In this document: positions 51,901-63,624 of the stretch, one piece after another
Layout: every line of letters begins with the position of its first letter
How positions within the stretch are numbered: the stretch's first letter is position 1
NCBI RefSeq assembly: GCF_030253575.1
Contig: NC_080560.1
Span: forward strand, 40,719,001-40,783,000
Direction: 5' to 3'
Source: Rhododendron vialii
Lineage: Eukaryota > Streptophyta > Magnoliopsida > Ericales > Ericaceae
DNA length: 64,000 nt
The notes under the pieces: model-generated
The model's database searches: none
What the model was told of the DNA's origin: nothing
What the model saw: the letters and a program-made list of their open reading frames with translations, nothing else
Position numbers and translations under genes: made by a program

Positions 51901-53002
51901 TTCCAACTACAACACAAGATCAAGCTTATCAATAAACAGGTCCAACATAAATAAAGGTGGCTAATAATTCCACAATTTTTTTCTTTAATGCCACGACATT
52001 TAGTCTTCTGACAATTATGCCCTTGTGCATCACCGACTTCTATCTCTGTTTTTCCCACCCTACCAACCCACCTCTCTCTCTCTGGTCAGCTACTAATTAC
52101 AAAGTAATAACTTTATTGGTCTATACTTCGCTTGAACTGATATTTCAATTCAATTTCTACATGTACCGCTTGATAAAATGAATGATTTGTAATACAGATA
52201 AGAAAATGGGAGTACGGAGATGTGGAAATAAGAAATTTTTTGTTGGAGTGGCGGGGGAGAGGTTGATCTGCTGGTAAGTAATCTTTTATGCCCAATTTGC
52301 ACTGTGGTAAGTAATCTTTTATGCCCAATTTGTTACTCCCTACGTCCCATTTTGTTTGTCCATTTCTGAATGTTGTGCCTTTTTAAAATTATTTAATCTT
52401 TCAATTTGTAATGCTTTGCAAAAATTTTGGAGATTCATATTAGAATATATAAGCGAATGAAAATAGGCACAAATATCGAAAAGGACAAACAAAAGAGGAC
52501 GAATGGAGTAACTAGGATAAACTTAGATGTTATTGAAATGTGTTATGTTTCAACTTTTTCTTTTCTACAATTGTGAAGAGAGATTTGAAAAAAAGTGCCA
52601 TAAGAATCATCAATTTCTACAGGTAACAATTTTCCTTAGCAAGGATAGATGAGTTATGAATTGCTAATATACTAACATGAATACTTTCTGCTCTTTGTTT
52701 TTCATTTTCGTATAATTCAATTCCATATTCAATTTTTATGTCCGAAAAACAAATTATGTGTTGCAGATGTTTCACCCCACTGCAACTAAATCCTAGGTCC
52801 GCCCCCGCCAGAGAGTTTATATAAAAGAATATAGACGTGCAACAATTAACAAAACGCGTGTATAACATATAATCATAAAAAAGAAGGAAAGAAACGAGAA
52901 TTGATACGATAGATAAGCTAAGAGGAAATTAATTACCTGGTTTTGTTTCAACGAGCATGAGATAGAGGTCATGGACATCGACGATCGAGCCACGAAAGCC
53001 AT
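48939..53002 (-). CDS. Plastid acyl carrier protein
   Basis: Carries growing acyl chains in plastid fatty-acid synthesis. Four exons in phase: 52937-53002, 51317-51427, 49782-49904 and 48939-49061, giving 140 residues. Residues 1-59 are a Ser/Arg-rich plastid transit peptide ([20 protein letters not shown]...), with the mature protein starting near [13 protein letters not shown] (60 on). The phosphopantetheine serine is S97 in GADSLDT, and the acidic helix [20 protein letters not shown] that docks onto partner enzymes follows at 101. Transit peptide plus the [19 protein letters not shown] signature separate it from mitochondrial ACPs. The acceptor of exon 3 was duplicated by a tiny retroposon insertion. 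Intron 2 holds a tandem duplication split by a solo LTR; intron 1 has a Stowaway MITE. Confidence 0.96.
49905..49957 (-). mobile_element. Retroposon stub with 17-bp target duplication at a splice acceptor
   Basis: CTGTTCAAGCAAATCAA occurs at 49905-49921 and 49941-49957, flanking 19 nt that read on the minus strand as ACTGATC followed by 12 A. This is the expected signature of a LINE insertion truncated to its last seven bases plus poly-A. The duplicated target contains the last 17 nt of ACP intron 2, so there are now two TTGAACAG acceptors, 36 nt apart. Confidence 0.8.
50001..50877. repeat. Tandem duplication in ACP intron 2, split by the solo LTR
   Basis: Two blocks recur: 'gtttgatattgaa...tttgtcattc' at about 50000-50078 and 50726-50794, and 'cattcccaCaCcactgaaacag...gacttccaat' at 50645-50724 and 50790-50877. 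Removing the LTR leaves two adjacent units of about 150 bp that are some 95% alike. Non-coding. Confidence 0.8.
50079..50644 (-). mobile_element. Solo LTR (copia-like), 566 bp, in ACP intron 2
   Basis: Begins TGATGCAG and ends CTGCATCA, an 8-bp inverted terminus with TG...CA ends, flanked by CATTC at 50074-50078 and 50645-50649. A polyadenylation-like GAATAAAATC on the minus strand (about 50168-50177) suggests minus orientation. No internal genes. It interrupts one unit of an older tandem duplication, so it is the younger event. Confidence 0.85.
52336..52508. mobile_element. Stowaway MITE in ACP intron 1
   Basis: Ends CTCCCTACGTCCCATTTTGT and complement CTCCATTCGTCCTCTTTTGT, both continuing TTGTCC, flanked by TA (52334-52335, 52509-52510). 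173 bp, AT-rich. Just to its left a 29-bp motif (GTAAGTAATCTTTTATGCCC...) is present twice, at about 52274 and 52308. Confidence 0.85.
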
Positions 53003-53022
53003 TGGAATGAGCAACGGAGATT

Positions 53023-53024
53023 CT

Positions 53025-53053
<29 letters not shown>
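53023..53053 (-). repeat. CT microsatellite in the ACP 5' leader
   Basis: About 15 units, GA on the plus strand and therefore CT on the ACP sense strand, 20-50 nt before the start codon; a second short tract lies at about 53092-53106. Confidence 0.9.
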
Positions 53054-53057
<4 letters not shown>

Positions 53058-53140
53058 AGATTCTGGGGGGAAGAAATGGCAGGGGGGAGGAGAGAGAGAG
53101 AGAGAAGGAGGCGGAGAGCACGAAGGGTGTGAGAGTACTG

Positions 53141-53150
53141 TATATATATA
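53141..53150 (-). promoter_or_regulatory. TATA box of the ACP gene
   Basis: On the minus strand CCTATATATATACAG lies about 140 nt before the ATG. A start about 30 nt downstream would give a 5' leader of about 110 nt, CT-rich throughout, as is common for highly expressed plant genes. Confidence 0.7.
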
Positions 53151-53330
53151 GGCGTGGTTTTCTGTATGGGTTTTGACTTTGATTTCATCGAAATTGTCGC
53201 GGTTGGTTTCGGGGATGCGGAATGACTATATTGCCCTAAGGCTCGGTTTGGGAGATCAGGCCGTGACACCTGTCCGGTCCAGTTTTGGTTTTTGTGGGTC
53301 CATTCCTGACTCACAACAAAGATCAAACAT

Positions 53331-53555
53331 TTTTTCTTAGAACTCGTCAAATTCTTTTAGTATGAGAAAAATCATATTCGGTTGATGCCGATAAATGACT
53401 TATCCAATCACATTTACATTGAAATAGATGTGTTCGATTCAGTGTGGATAGCGCATTTGATTCAAGATAAATGTAATCCGATAAATCATTTACTGATATT
53501 CACCAAAACATGATTTTTCTCGTACTAAGACAACTTGACGAGTTCTAAAAAATAA
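53331..53555. mobile_element. Fold-back MITE upstream of the ACP gene
   Basis: TTAGAACTCGTCAAATTCTT at the left has its near-complement at the right (TTAGAACTCGTCAAGTTGTC reading inward), and the arms extend about 80 bp through GAGAAAAATCAT. No clear target duplication. It starts about 180 bp upstream of the ACP TATA box. Confidence 0.7.
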
Positions 53556-53828
53556 ATGGCTTTGAAAATTGATATGAGCTTGGAATGGACCCACAAATAT
53601 CAAGATTAAACTGGACTTGATGGGAGGCGCACTGGGAGGTGTGAACCGTCCATTTTATACAATTGGTTAGAACGTATCAATAGATGAAGATGATTTTTTA
53701 AACATAGGTCGTTATGTCCGAGAAGTACAATCAACGGTTCGGGAATTTTTTTTTTTCCCCCGTCTATAATGGTGGCCTATGATCGGACCTGAAAATTGTT
53801 TTTGAAGGGGTTTGGTGAATGCATAATG

Positions 53829-54081
53829 CTGTAGGACCGACCAGTTTCCTATCGAAATCGTACTGACGGTCGCGCCGAGTCGTTTTCAGCTACCGGACGG
53901 CCGATCCGAGTCGTCTAAAAATTCTAAAAAAAAAGATGAGGAGGCTTTCGCCGAAATCAACGGCATCAGATATGTATAGAGCGCTTGATCCAAATACCTT
54001 ATTTTTCGCCGTCTTGTGGCCGGAGATGGCCCAGTGCAGCCGTCGTTACGATTTCGGCAGAGAACCGGTCGGTCCCTATAG
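53829..54081. mobile_element. MITE with about 45-bp inverted ends
   Basis: Left CTGTAGGACCGACCAGTTTC, right complement CTATAGGGACCGACCGGTTC, both continuing to CGAAATCGTA(C/A)(T/C)GACGG. GC-richer than its surroundings. Target duplication not resolved. Confidence 0.7.
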
Positions 54082-54620
54082 TAAGACTCTCGGTAGATAG
54101 TGGTATGGAGGTGAGGCGACACTTGCTCTATGAGTATAATGCAGTTACCCGCTCACAGGTTGAACAGTAAGAATTCAAATCTCTCTTCTTTGGCGTCAGC
54201 CAATTCAATTTTTTTTTATTTATTTATAGGAATAGGAGTATATACTTTTAAGTCATTTTATTTGCACAAGGAGTATGTTTTTAAGTTCGCATTCATTTTT
54301 GTAAAATCCCGAAGTCGCCATTTTTCACCAATGGAAAGTCTTCCTCCGATCCCCATAAAAATTGCAACCAAACAATTAAAAACAAACAACACAAGCAAAC
54401 AACGAAAAAAAAAACTCCCTTACAAGAAATCTCAAATTGAAAAAGTTGAATTTTGGCTTCATCAACGAACAACTCTAATTTCAGTCACATCATTTTTAAA
54501 GGTTTGTCTCACCTCCATCGGGTGCCTGGAACATCCCATGATGAGAGTCGAGAGATTAGAAAAACCTCATGGGGAGGGAGCTCTATAAAGAAGTACTCTA
54601 AACAAACTAATAATATCATG
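54082..54620. other. Gene-free region
   Basis: AT-rich sequence between two mobile elements; no gene or repeat recognised. Confidence 0.5.
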
Positions 54621-54628
54621 GTCTTTTC

Positions 54629-55359
54629 TAGGACTACTTGCGGTCTGGTTCGGTTCGAATTTTTAGAAATTCGAGGACCGAATCTTTAGTCACGGTTTTT
54701 ACAAAATGAAATCCGTGTCCGGACCAAAAGTCCTACGGTCCAGTTCCAATCCGATCCGTGACTCACGGATCGGTTACGGTTTCGTCCACAAATTTTAGCA
54801 AAAATAAAGTTCAAGCATATATCTCACACTAAAAAAGAAGAAGGTTAAATTCAGAATTAAGTTTAACACCACCAGAAAGTACTTGTTACATAAACTACCA
54901 AAGGTTTACTTCATTCAAAAGAATCTAAACACTAGTAGGATTGTTTTATTATAATACATAACATAAAAGAACTGGAAAAAAAAAAACTACTGAAACTCAA
55001 TTAGGGTTACCCGTAATTTATACGAAAAAACTACGATTTACTCTCTATATTTTATGTACATCTACACTATATCCCATTATTAAGATAAAATACTAAAATT
55101 GGTAGAAAAAGGTGTTAACATTACTAACAATTGATTATATAAATACATATACATATATATATATTTTTATAAAATAAAATAAAATATCTCGTGGTCCAGT
55201 TCGGTTAATTCACAGTTTCGTAATGAAAATCCGTGAACCGAACCGTGAGTCATGATTTTCTAATTTTTTAATCCGTGTCCGGACCATTAATCCACGGACA
55301 AAATTCAAAATGTACGAATCGATTCGGCCCGAACTGTTTCACGGTTTTGAGCAGCCCTA
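54629..55359. mobile_element. Non-autonomous hAT-like element
   Basis: Ends TAGGACTACTTGCGG and complement TAGGGCTGCTCAAAACCG; flanks GTCTTTTC (54621-54628) and GTCTTTCC (55360-55367) match at 7 of 8. Both subterminal zones are dense in TCCG/CGGA motifs ('atccgtgtccggacca' occurs near each end in opposite context). 731 bp, no transposase. Confidence 0.75.
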
Positions 55360-55367
55360 GTCTTTCC

Positions 55368-56295
55368 CTCATTCTACGGCATTATGGGTAATGGAAACTT
55401 GGCAGGAGGATTAGGAAGAAGAAACCTAAGGGGGACAGCTCTGTGCTCCCTCCCTCTCTTCACTCTCTAGCTCCCATTCAGTTTCGACCCTATGTCCGGT
55501 TTTTAGCATTTGTCGGCCCATATTGGGCTCGTAATGATGACCTGGACCTGGAGCGTCCATCTCTTATACCTTGAAAAAAAAATCCTTATGCCGGAATTCA
55601 TTTTTTATCGCCTATCGATACCACATGAACAAATCACACTTGTGGAATGAAAAATGTATGATTTTCGATAAAGATGATTTTTATCCGGAGGATCTTCTTT
55701 GTGAGAACTACGAGATGAACGGTCTAGAGTGGAAGATTGAAAACTGGACCAAGCCTGACTTGTAAACTTATCGCCATCATGCACGTAAATAATTTCGTAT
55801 AGTACTTCAAAAGTATTGAATAATTACCGGAGTCTTCCAGTGGGAGTGTGTTTATTTCTTTCGTTTTCGTTTGTATTCAAGATATATAGTTTAGTATTTA
55901 TTAATTATTGAAAACAAATTCATCTAAGTTTTATTCCTACTTCAAACTATCGAAATGTTGAGACAACAAGAGCAAATTTGTTCACCCTCACTTGGAGTGA
56001 TAGTAATAATGACATTCGGTGAGCTATGTTACAGGTCTCAATTTGATGATCGAAATTGTTTATTTTGTACTATAAATTTATTTGTTAGGAGATCATGCAA
56101 CAAATTAGTTATAGCGAATGTTGGGTAAGTACTTGAGCGCAAATTTTGATTCTTGGATTTAGAGTTTGAGCAAAATTGAATTTTTTGATCAAATACTTAT
56201 CATAACCGAGTTTCATTTTTGCATGCTATCCTAAAAAGTTAATTCATACAAAAAATGAACTGTTTTGATTATCGATACGGAACCCGTAATATATC
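55368..56295. other. Gene-free region
   Basis: AT-rich; a short plus-strand open frame at 55571-55765 has no recognisable product and no exon-like context. I see nothing else in it. Confidence 0.5.
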
Positions 56296-56300
56296 TCACC

Positions 56301-58923
56301 TGTAACGACTCGGATTTTTGACCCAATTTTTTTTCATAAATATAATATTATTAGAATTATTTTCTTTAATGCAATTCTTTTTTTAAATACAATTATGCAT
56401 GCAATATATACATGCATTCTTTTAAAAAAAATCTACACACACATGCGTGCATGCGCACTCCTTCTCCTCCCTCACCTCAAACTCCTTCAGTCTCTCCGTC
56501 TCCTACTCAGTCTCTACTTCCTCCCTAACCCTAAAATCAAACCCAATTCGTCCATTCCAAATCTCATGATTTCAACCCCATTAAATTCACTCTTATCCTC
56601 TTCCACCAAAATTCTCCTATAAATACCCCACCCCATTGACCCACGAAAATACCACGATATTTCCCATACTCCACCGACCAGAAAAGAAGAGAAAAACAGA
56701 AGAAACCCAAGTTCCAATCAATGGAGTTTTAGAGAGAGAAAGAAAGAGAAAGAAAAGTGGGTTTCATAGCTACGCCCAACTGAAACTCAATTCAACCATC
56801 CCGATCACCTCCTACAACCCAGAGCATCCCCAAACAAGCCTCAATCCGATCCTCCCAAAGTCTCCCGATCAAAGAACCCAAAGTCTTCTTCCCCAAAATT
56901 CAAGATTCGTTTTTAAATCAATTCGATCCGATTCAAGGTATTATAATCCATTCCAACCCCTTCTCCAAGTATATTAGGTGTTTATATACTTAACCCTTTG
57001 TCCCGAACAAAAAAATATATAGTTCACTGTGCGTTTTCTGCCATATTTATCAATTTGATATTATTTTTGAGCTCGACACTTTATGTGTAATTATTTACGA
57101 ATAAGATGACCCTTATGATATTTATTTTATAATCCTTTTGATAATAATATTATAAAAAACTACTAATCTGATATTATTTTATTACAGTATAATACCATGT
57201 TAGTATAAAATATATTAGTTATATCAGTTTAATTTATCTGGTAGATTGAGTTGATTTTAAATGTTTCGAAACAATTTTGCGACCTTCCGAACATCATTTT
57301 TTACACCCGAACTATTTTTTCTAGACTTTTCACACCTCAAATATTATAACTTGTTAAGATCATATTTTTTTATTTAATTATATATTTATTAAATTATTTA
57401 TTAGTTATCTATCAAAGTTTACAAACGAAAAATCTTTGCGACTTTCCAAACAACGTTTTAACACCCAAACTAATTTTTTCTGGACTCCTTGCATCTCAAA
57501 GATGATATCTTGTTAAATTAAATATTTTTTTATTTAATTTACTATTTATTGTTATTTCTATAGTGTTTCCAATCAAAATTATTTTACGACCTTATAAACC
57601 ATATTATTAATGCCCGAGTAATTTTATTTAGACTCCTTACATTCCAAAGATGAAACTATGTTAACCTCAACATATTTTAATTTATAAATTATTTATTATC
57701 TATTTACTTCACTTTCGGCCACTTTATTTAACGTTTTCATTTAAATTAATTTCGCGACTCTCCGAACCCAACTTTTGACACTCAACTGGTTGCATAAGAC
57801 CTTTAGGACTCTTATTAAGGTTATGTTAATTATTCTAATATTTTTACCTAAATAATGTATTTAATTAGTTTTTAATTAATCTAATTACCTAAAAATAATT
57901 AATGAGAGCCTAGAAATTTGTTTTTTAATTCTTTTAAAGAGGTTCTTACTTATTATCATCATGGCCATACAAGACTAAGGGAAACGGCCTATTCATAAAA
58001 GGTTAAGTGATTGCTTTACTTGTAGTTTGTTTTAATTATTATTCGTTTTAATTGCATCTTGCCCGATACTTGATTTGAAATGCTAGATTGGACCCTAGAA
58101 ACATGGGATGGTATGAAAATGGAATTCACCTAGACGATGCTAGGTAATTGATGAATTGGAAAGTTTTATTTTTAGATTGCCTGCAGGCGTGATTTTGAGA
58201 CATGATGGGATTTGTGATGAGATTGAAACTGACGAGTGTTCAGTGATAAATCGATAGATTGGCGTGTGTCCAGTGATGATTGTGAAGTGGTATATAAGAT
58301 AGGAGAACCTTAGTTGTGATTCAGGCATGATAAGCTTTCCCCTTGTTATAGTTATTGGGGTGCACACTCGGTATATAACTTAGGTATATCTGCGACAGCA
58401 AAGAGAAGTGACCTCATGGGACCGAGCATAGCTAGCGGTTGGGGGAGGAAAGATCTCGCGGAGAGATCTTAGATTTCACATTAGAATAATGAATAGTAAT
58501 AAATTGGTGTTTGTAAATCCTTATTCTGCTTTTCGCATCTTTATCATCCTATTACTTGCTAGTTGTAAAGTAAGAGGGGTGGTTGGGTTGGATTATTCTA
58601 CTGGGTGATTTATCACTCACGGATACGTCTGTATCCTGGCAAATTGTTTGCTTCGGCGATCAATTTGCCAGTGGGCGCAGGATTCAATGGAGAGGATTCA
58701 AAGATGTTGCAGTTCAACACGAAAAGAATATCAGGAACAGAGATCGAGTATGCTTGGGATTCGTGTCAAGCCTAGAGTCAACTCTAAAGTTAATGTATTT
58801 TGATTCAGTAAATTTATCTTAAGATTGTAATAGCTAAACCTTTATTTTGAATTTTTTTATTTATTTAGCAAAATTTTCCTAAAGAATCATTTTATTTTGC
58901 TTTCGGAAAATCAGGGTGTTACA
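56301..58923 (+). mobile_element. Solo LTR of a Tekay/Del-like Ty3/gypsy element, 2,623 bp
   Basis: Begins TGTAACGACTCGGATTTTTG and ends GGAAAATCAGGGTGTTACA, flanked on both sides by TCACC (56296-56300 and 58924-58928). A TATAAATA promoter motif lies at 56618-56625. Length and terminal motifs fit the long LTRs of the Tekay/Del chromoviruses. No internal genes are present, so this is a fossil left by LTR-LTR recombination. The intact target duplication shows no later rearrangement of the ends. Confidence 0.9.
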
Positions 58924-59024
58924 TCACCAAATGTGGGTATATTACCTTCATTAAAAGTGAGGGTGAACAAAGTTGCTCTCCGAAACATTGAAACAACAAG
59001 GAGCATTGATATATTTAACAACTG

Positions 59025-59276
59025 TGCTATACGCACAGATAGAGTAGGAAACTAGGAATAGGTTCTACACAGATTTTTTTGCGAGGGATCGGTGCAGTTT
59101 CATCCTACAAATTTTGAAAAAAAACTCTTACCGATATCCGATAGAGATGATTTGTAAAAGCAATACACTAAGAAATGTTTTTAAAATAATGAGCAATTCG
59201 AATCATCTTTGCGAGACCGAAGGTTGGCCTCACAAAATTTGTGTAGAATTTGTTCCTACTTTATATGTGTGCTTTA
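59025..59276. mobile_element. Fold-back MITE
   Basis: The left arm 'gcacagatagagtaggaa...ggttctacacagattttt' pairs with the right arm 'aaaatttgtgtagaatttgttcctactttatatgtgtgc'. About 250 bp, AT-rich. No clear target duplication. Confidence 0.6.
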
Positions 59277-59278
59277 AT

Positions 59279-59452
59279 TAGAGCATCTCTAGCCTTGACC
59301 CAAACCCTTCCCCAAATTCAAAATTTGGGCAAAAATTACAAAAATTTCTCTCTAATCCTTTACCCAAACCTTTATCTATTTTGGGTTTTACCTATTTCTT
59401 TGTCCAAATTTGCGACAAACCAAACCCTTTTCCCATTTCTCCAACGGCTACT

Positions 59453-59493
<41 letters not shown>

Positions 59494-59809
59494 CCTGGTT
59501 GGAGTGCTGTCGGATTTCTCACTCTGATTTCTCAGATTTGTCGGAGTCGTCGCCGAAGTGCTGTCAGAGTCGCCGGAGTGTCGTCGTAGTAGAGGTGGTG
59601 GGTAAGGTAGAAAGAAGGGAGGCGGAGGGGTGTGGTGGGGGTGGGTCAGTGGTGATGGATTGGAGGAGGAAGAGAGGGGTCGAGAGAGAGTGAATTGGGT
59701 AAAATTTGAGTTTGATAGTCGGACATGTATCTATCCAAAATGAACATTTACCCAAAATTTGACTCCAATTTGGAGGGAAAATGAGTAAAGGCCGGAGATG
59801 ATGCCCTTA
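59279..59809. mobile_element. MITE-like element with 'GCATCTC' ends and an internal GA repeat
   Basis: Ends AGAGCATCTCTAGCCTTGAC and complement AAGGGCATCATCTCCGGCCT, followed on each side by ACCC(A)AA/TTTGGGT motifs. It contains a GA microsatellite (59454-59490) and a G-rich segment (59500-59690) unlike the AT-rich ends, perhaps captured sequence. Plus-strand open frames across the GA tract are not convincing as genes. Confidence 0.55.
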
Positions 59810-60258
59810 CAAGGAGCAAGTTGGTTGGCCTAACCTAGAAAGTTGTCGAGGCTTGCTGCTCAATATTTCAGAAGACTTTATTATACTTTCCAAATTCTCA
59901 TCATATACGTACATTTTTTGTTTAAATTGAATCAAATACGAGAATTTATTTTAGGCACGTTTTAAAGGCATCATTAATTATTTGTATAAAAAATTGTTGG
60001 GAAATCCACTATAGCATATTTGTAACCCACTAAATCCACTTCTAAATTTCATAACCCCTCTAGTCCACTAATTAGGTTTTGATGAGGCCTTAAGTCCAAT
60101 TCAATTAAAAAAGGAAGTAGTTCAGGACCAAAATACCCTTATCTTTAAAAACTGTTAATCTGATATATATTTCACTCCTATAAAATCTCCCATATTCCAC
60201 TCCTACAAAATCTCCTATATTCACGTTGTTCCCATATCTAAAAGGGAAACAGAGTCCA

Positions 60259-60308
<50 letters not shown>

Positions 60309-61460
60309 ACCCTTTCCATTCAAATCCCATATTTTTAGCCCATTATCCGTTCTACGTTTGAAATCCCAACAGTTACGTTGGAATAAAGCGACAGAAGATT
60401 CTCCTTTTCTGATACACTGTATATAACGTAATTGTACATATATAACGTTATATACTCGTTTATCAGTTCTCATTTAACGTGCGATACTTACATTTTACGT
60501 TATATACTCATTCATCGGCTCTTACATTTTACGTTATATACTCATTCATCGGCTCGCATTTAACGTTATATGAGTTTTTGAAATCTTTTTTTATTATAAT
60601 ACAAGAACATATAACATTTCACGTTTACATCTGAACGTACATATATTAACATAAAATGGTATATGTTCTATAATTTTTTTGGAGTTTCGCTGCACAAAAA
60701 CTCTCATATAACATTATATTTTTACTTTATTGAATTGGTCCGCGCAGCGGCCTCAATGACTTGCTTCGAGTAACAATATATGTTCTTTTTTTGTTGGGAG
60801 GTACACAAGTCAGCAGCTTTCATATATGTTATATGTTCTATTTTTTTGGAGTTTCACAGCATAGAAACTCACATACTCCTATAACGTTATATGTTTTACT
60901 TTATTGAATTGGTCCGCGCAGCGGCTTCATTGACTAACTTCTGATAACTGTATATAAATAATCTTATATATGTTTACAATGCAAAAACAAACAAAGAACT
61001 TTATATGTGTATTATTTTGCCACATAAATAAATATACACAAAAAAACGTAATAAGTGTGACAAAAAATAAACATATAGCCTTATAACATTATACATGAGA
61101 TTCTGTCTTTTCTAACTCTAAAAAAAATGGGAAAAAAAAGAAGAGGAGATCTTGTAACTTCTTTCCCTTTGTCGCCGTCGCCTTCTTCACGGTCGATTTC
61201 ATATGTAACTTAATACTCTTCACCCTTTGAACAACTGCACAAATAATAAGTCAGTAAGGCCGCTGCGCGGACCAATTCAATAAAGTAGAACATATAATGA
61301 TCAGAGTTTGATATAATCATATCTACTCGCAATCAAAACCCTAACTTATATATTATTAACTGTTCAATTGTGTTTTGCTAATGAGTTCCTATATATACCT
61401 TGAACTGGACTCAGTTACCAACATTGATATAACCATATATAACCTTATATATTTGTTGAA

Positions 61461-61820
61461 CAGAACATCATATATAATGTCTCACGAGATAGTAGATCGT
61501 ATATAACGTTATATAAATCAGAAACTATATATACATATATGCAAAAGCCACAGAACATCATATATAATGTCTCATGAGACAGTATATTGTATATAACGTT
61601 ATATAAATCAGAAACTATATATACATATATGCAAAAGCAACAGAACATCATATAAAATGTCTTACGATACAGTAGATCATATATAATGTTATATAAATCA
61701 GAAACTATATATACATATATGCAAAAGCAACAGAACATCATATAAAATGTCTTACGAGATAGTAGATCATATATAATGTTATATAAATCAGAAACTATAT
61801 ATACATATATGCAAAAGCAA
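61461..61820. repeat. 90-bp tandem repeat, four copies
   Basis: Units start at 61461, 61551, 61641 and 61731, each beginning CAGAACATCATATA and ending TATGCAAAAGC(C/A)A, with few differences. Since 90 is a multiple of three, the minus strand stays open across all units (a 30-residue motif FCIYVYIVSDLYN... repeated), but nothing shows it is translated. Confidence 0.95.
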
Positions 61821-62129
61821 CGAAGGGCGACGATCGACGACGAAGGACGACGGCGAGGAGGATCAGCAATGAATCCACTTTGATATTTACCAATCGCATT
61901 AGCACTGTACACTATAAGCAGCACCTACATTTTCACATGACATTGATATACAACATCCACTTCAGCCGATGACCATCTAAAGAATAATTATAAACAGAGA
62001 CTAGATCCAAACTACTGTAATAATTTTTCACAAACTTACCTTCAAGAAAATGAACATGGAAAGTCGAGGATAGCCTGAAGTGAACATCTTCGATTGTAAT
62101 CATGACCAAGCAGATTGCTCCCAATCAAC

Positions 62130-62440
62130 TTCCATCTCTGGAACCTCTCAAGTGCGATGTCAGCGACGAAGGGCGATCGACGACGAAGGAAGTCTGGGAC
62201 GTGGGTTGATCTCTGTTTTTCGTCCGTTGATCTCGTTGTTGGAGTGACGACGGCAATCGAGTGCTTGACGACGGCGACGGAGACGACGCCGGTATTTGAG
62301 TGCTTGAGGACGGCGACGACGATCGAGTGCTTCTCGCCGATCGAGGATGACGAAGAAGGGCTGACGCCGAAGAAGCCCGACGAGGACCAAGATTGCCGAC
62401 TACCACCAAGTTCGTCTGGGTTTGTTCGTCTGGGGTTCAT
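62130..62440 (-). other. GC-rich coding-like block inside the Mutator-like element
   Basis: Dense CGACG/CGTCG repeats give open frames in several phases on both strands; the minus-strand frame 62042-62440 reads 132 residues starting MNPRRTNPDELGG. I do not recognise a domain. It could be a captured gene piece or simple-sequence expansion; a short related block ('gacgaagggcgacgatcgac') lies at 61820-61860. Confidence 0.35.
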
Positions 62441-62699
62441 CTGGGTTTTGTTCTTCTGGAAAAGGGGGGAGGGGGGAGGGGGGATGGGTTTTATAATGGA
62501 GGAATCCGAGAAAAAAAGGGGAATGAAGGAAAAAACGGGATAAAAGATTTTTTGAAAGCAGGGGTATATTAGACTAACTAGGGTTATTATATCTTTACTA
62601 ATAGGTTAGTGGACTTAGGGGGTTATAGAATTTAGAAATGGACTTAGTGGGTTTGGAAAGTGGTATAATGGACTTGGGAAAAATTCTCCCTTATTTGTA

Positions 62700-63624
62700 C
62701 CCACTTCCACAAGCTTATGGGTTCCAATATTGGGACTGATTTTTTGCGACTTTCATTTTGGCATTTGGTTTTATTTCTTATACTCTTATTTAATTGCTTG
62801 AACTTTTGGGTTTTTGGAAAATCAATTCCACCGTCCACTCTACGAGGTCTCAATTAAAATCAGAGTAAAACTCTGTATGAACTAACCCTAAAGATTTGAT
62901 AGCACATGAGAGATTTCCTACTTGAAGCTCTAAGGAACGTACGTAAAATGTGACAGATACATAGTTTTTGTACGATGACAAATCAACGTTAGATGCATGT
63001 CTAGACAAATTATCTGTTTCAAGATTTTGCACGTATTACTTTTTTTATACCCGCTTGGCCAAATCCCTTGGGTTATTCAAATTGAATGGTTGTTATCTTA
63101 GTACCTATGTGGAGGTAAACAGAGGAGGATTAATATGACAACTTTGTAGCTGGATTATTGAGCTCTTCAAAACACAAGATGCTAATAGTGAGGAACGAGC
63201 AATCTATTAGCCCAGGTAACATGACAAAACCACTCCATTACACCATGTATCTTCAGTGAAATTGCAATATACAAGAAGTTTCTCCATCAATAGGAAAAAG
63301 AACCATAGTTCTGGTTCAGGAAATCCAAAAACACCAAAAAAAACCAAAAAAAAGGAAGAGTCAGGGAGATAGCCTGCCTTCAGGGATGATCCATGGTTTC
63401 ACTCTTGGGACAGTGACTGACCCTTGAGAAAATTGAATCAAAACCACAAACCACCCACAATGAATAACTTACAAGCAACCCCATTTTATGCCACAATACC
63501 CCCACACCAAAGATACTCTCATACATATTAACCAAAAACACAGATCTCAAATCGACAACCGATAGCGCGTCCCACAAACATCTTCGCTAATTAGTTATGT
63601 ATTCTACTTTCTCACTTTCCTTTC
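62700..63624 (-). other. 3' flank of the NHX gene
   Basis: No other gene is seen. The part next to 63624 should be 3' untranslated sequence of the exchanger gene; the boundary cannot be fixed. The remainder is AT-rich. Confidence 0.4.

Larger units (their letters stand above)
59987..62690. mobile_element. Mutator-like element, 2,704 bp, long TIRs
   Basis: Flanked by TTATTTGTA at 59978-59986 and 62691-62699, a 9-bp duplication. Terminal inverted repeats of about 95 bp align end to end without gaps at first: left ACCCACTAAATCCACTTCTA, right complement ACCCACTAAGTCCATTTCTA. No transposase is recognisable. The interior has a GA repeat (60263-60302), many TATAACGTTATA palindromes, three copies of GAATTGGTCCGCGCAGCGGC (one inverted), a 90-bp x 4 tandem array, and a GC-rich coding-like block (62130-62440). 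This plan suits a non-autonomous or gene-capturing MULE. Confidence 0.85.

Noticed and set aside
59250-59693. A 147-residue protein across the GA repeat
   Set aside because: It spans a MITE-like end, a microsatellite and a G-rich patch; no domain and no splice signals support it.
61445-61924. A 159-residue repeat protein
   Set aside because: The frame stays open only because the 90-bp unit is a multiple of three and AT-rich; no start context, no family, and it lies inside a transposon.
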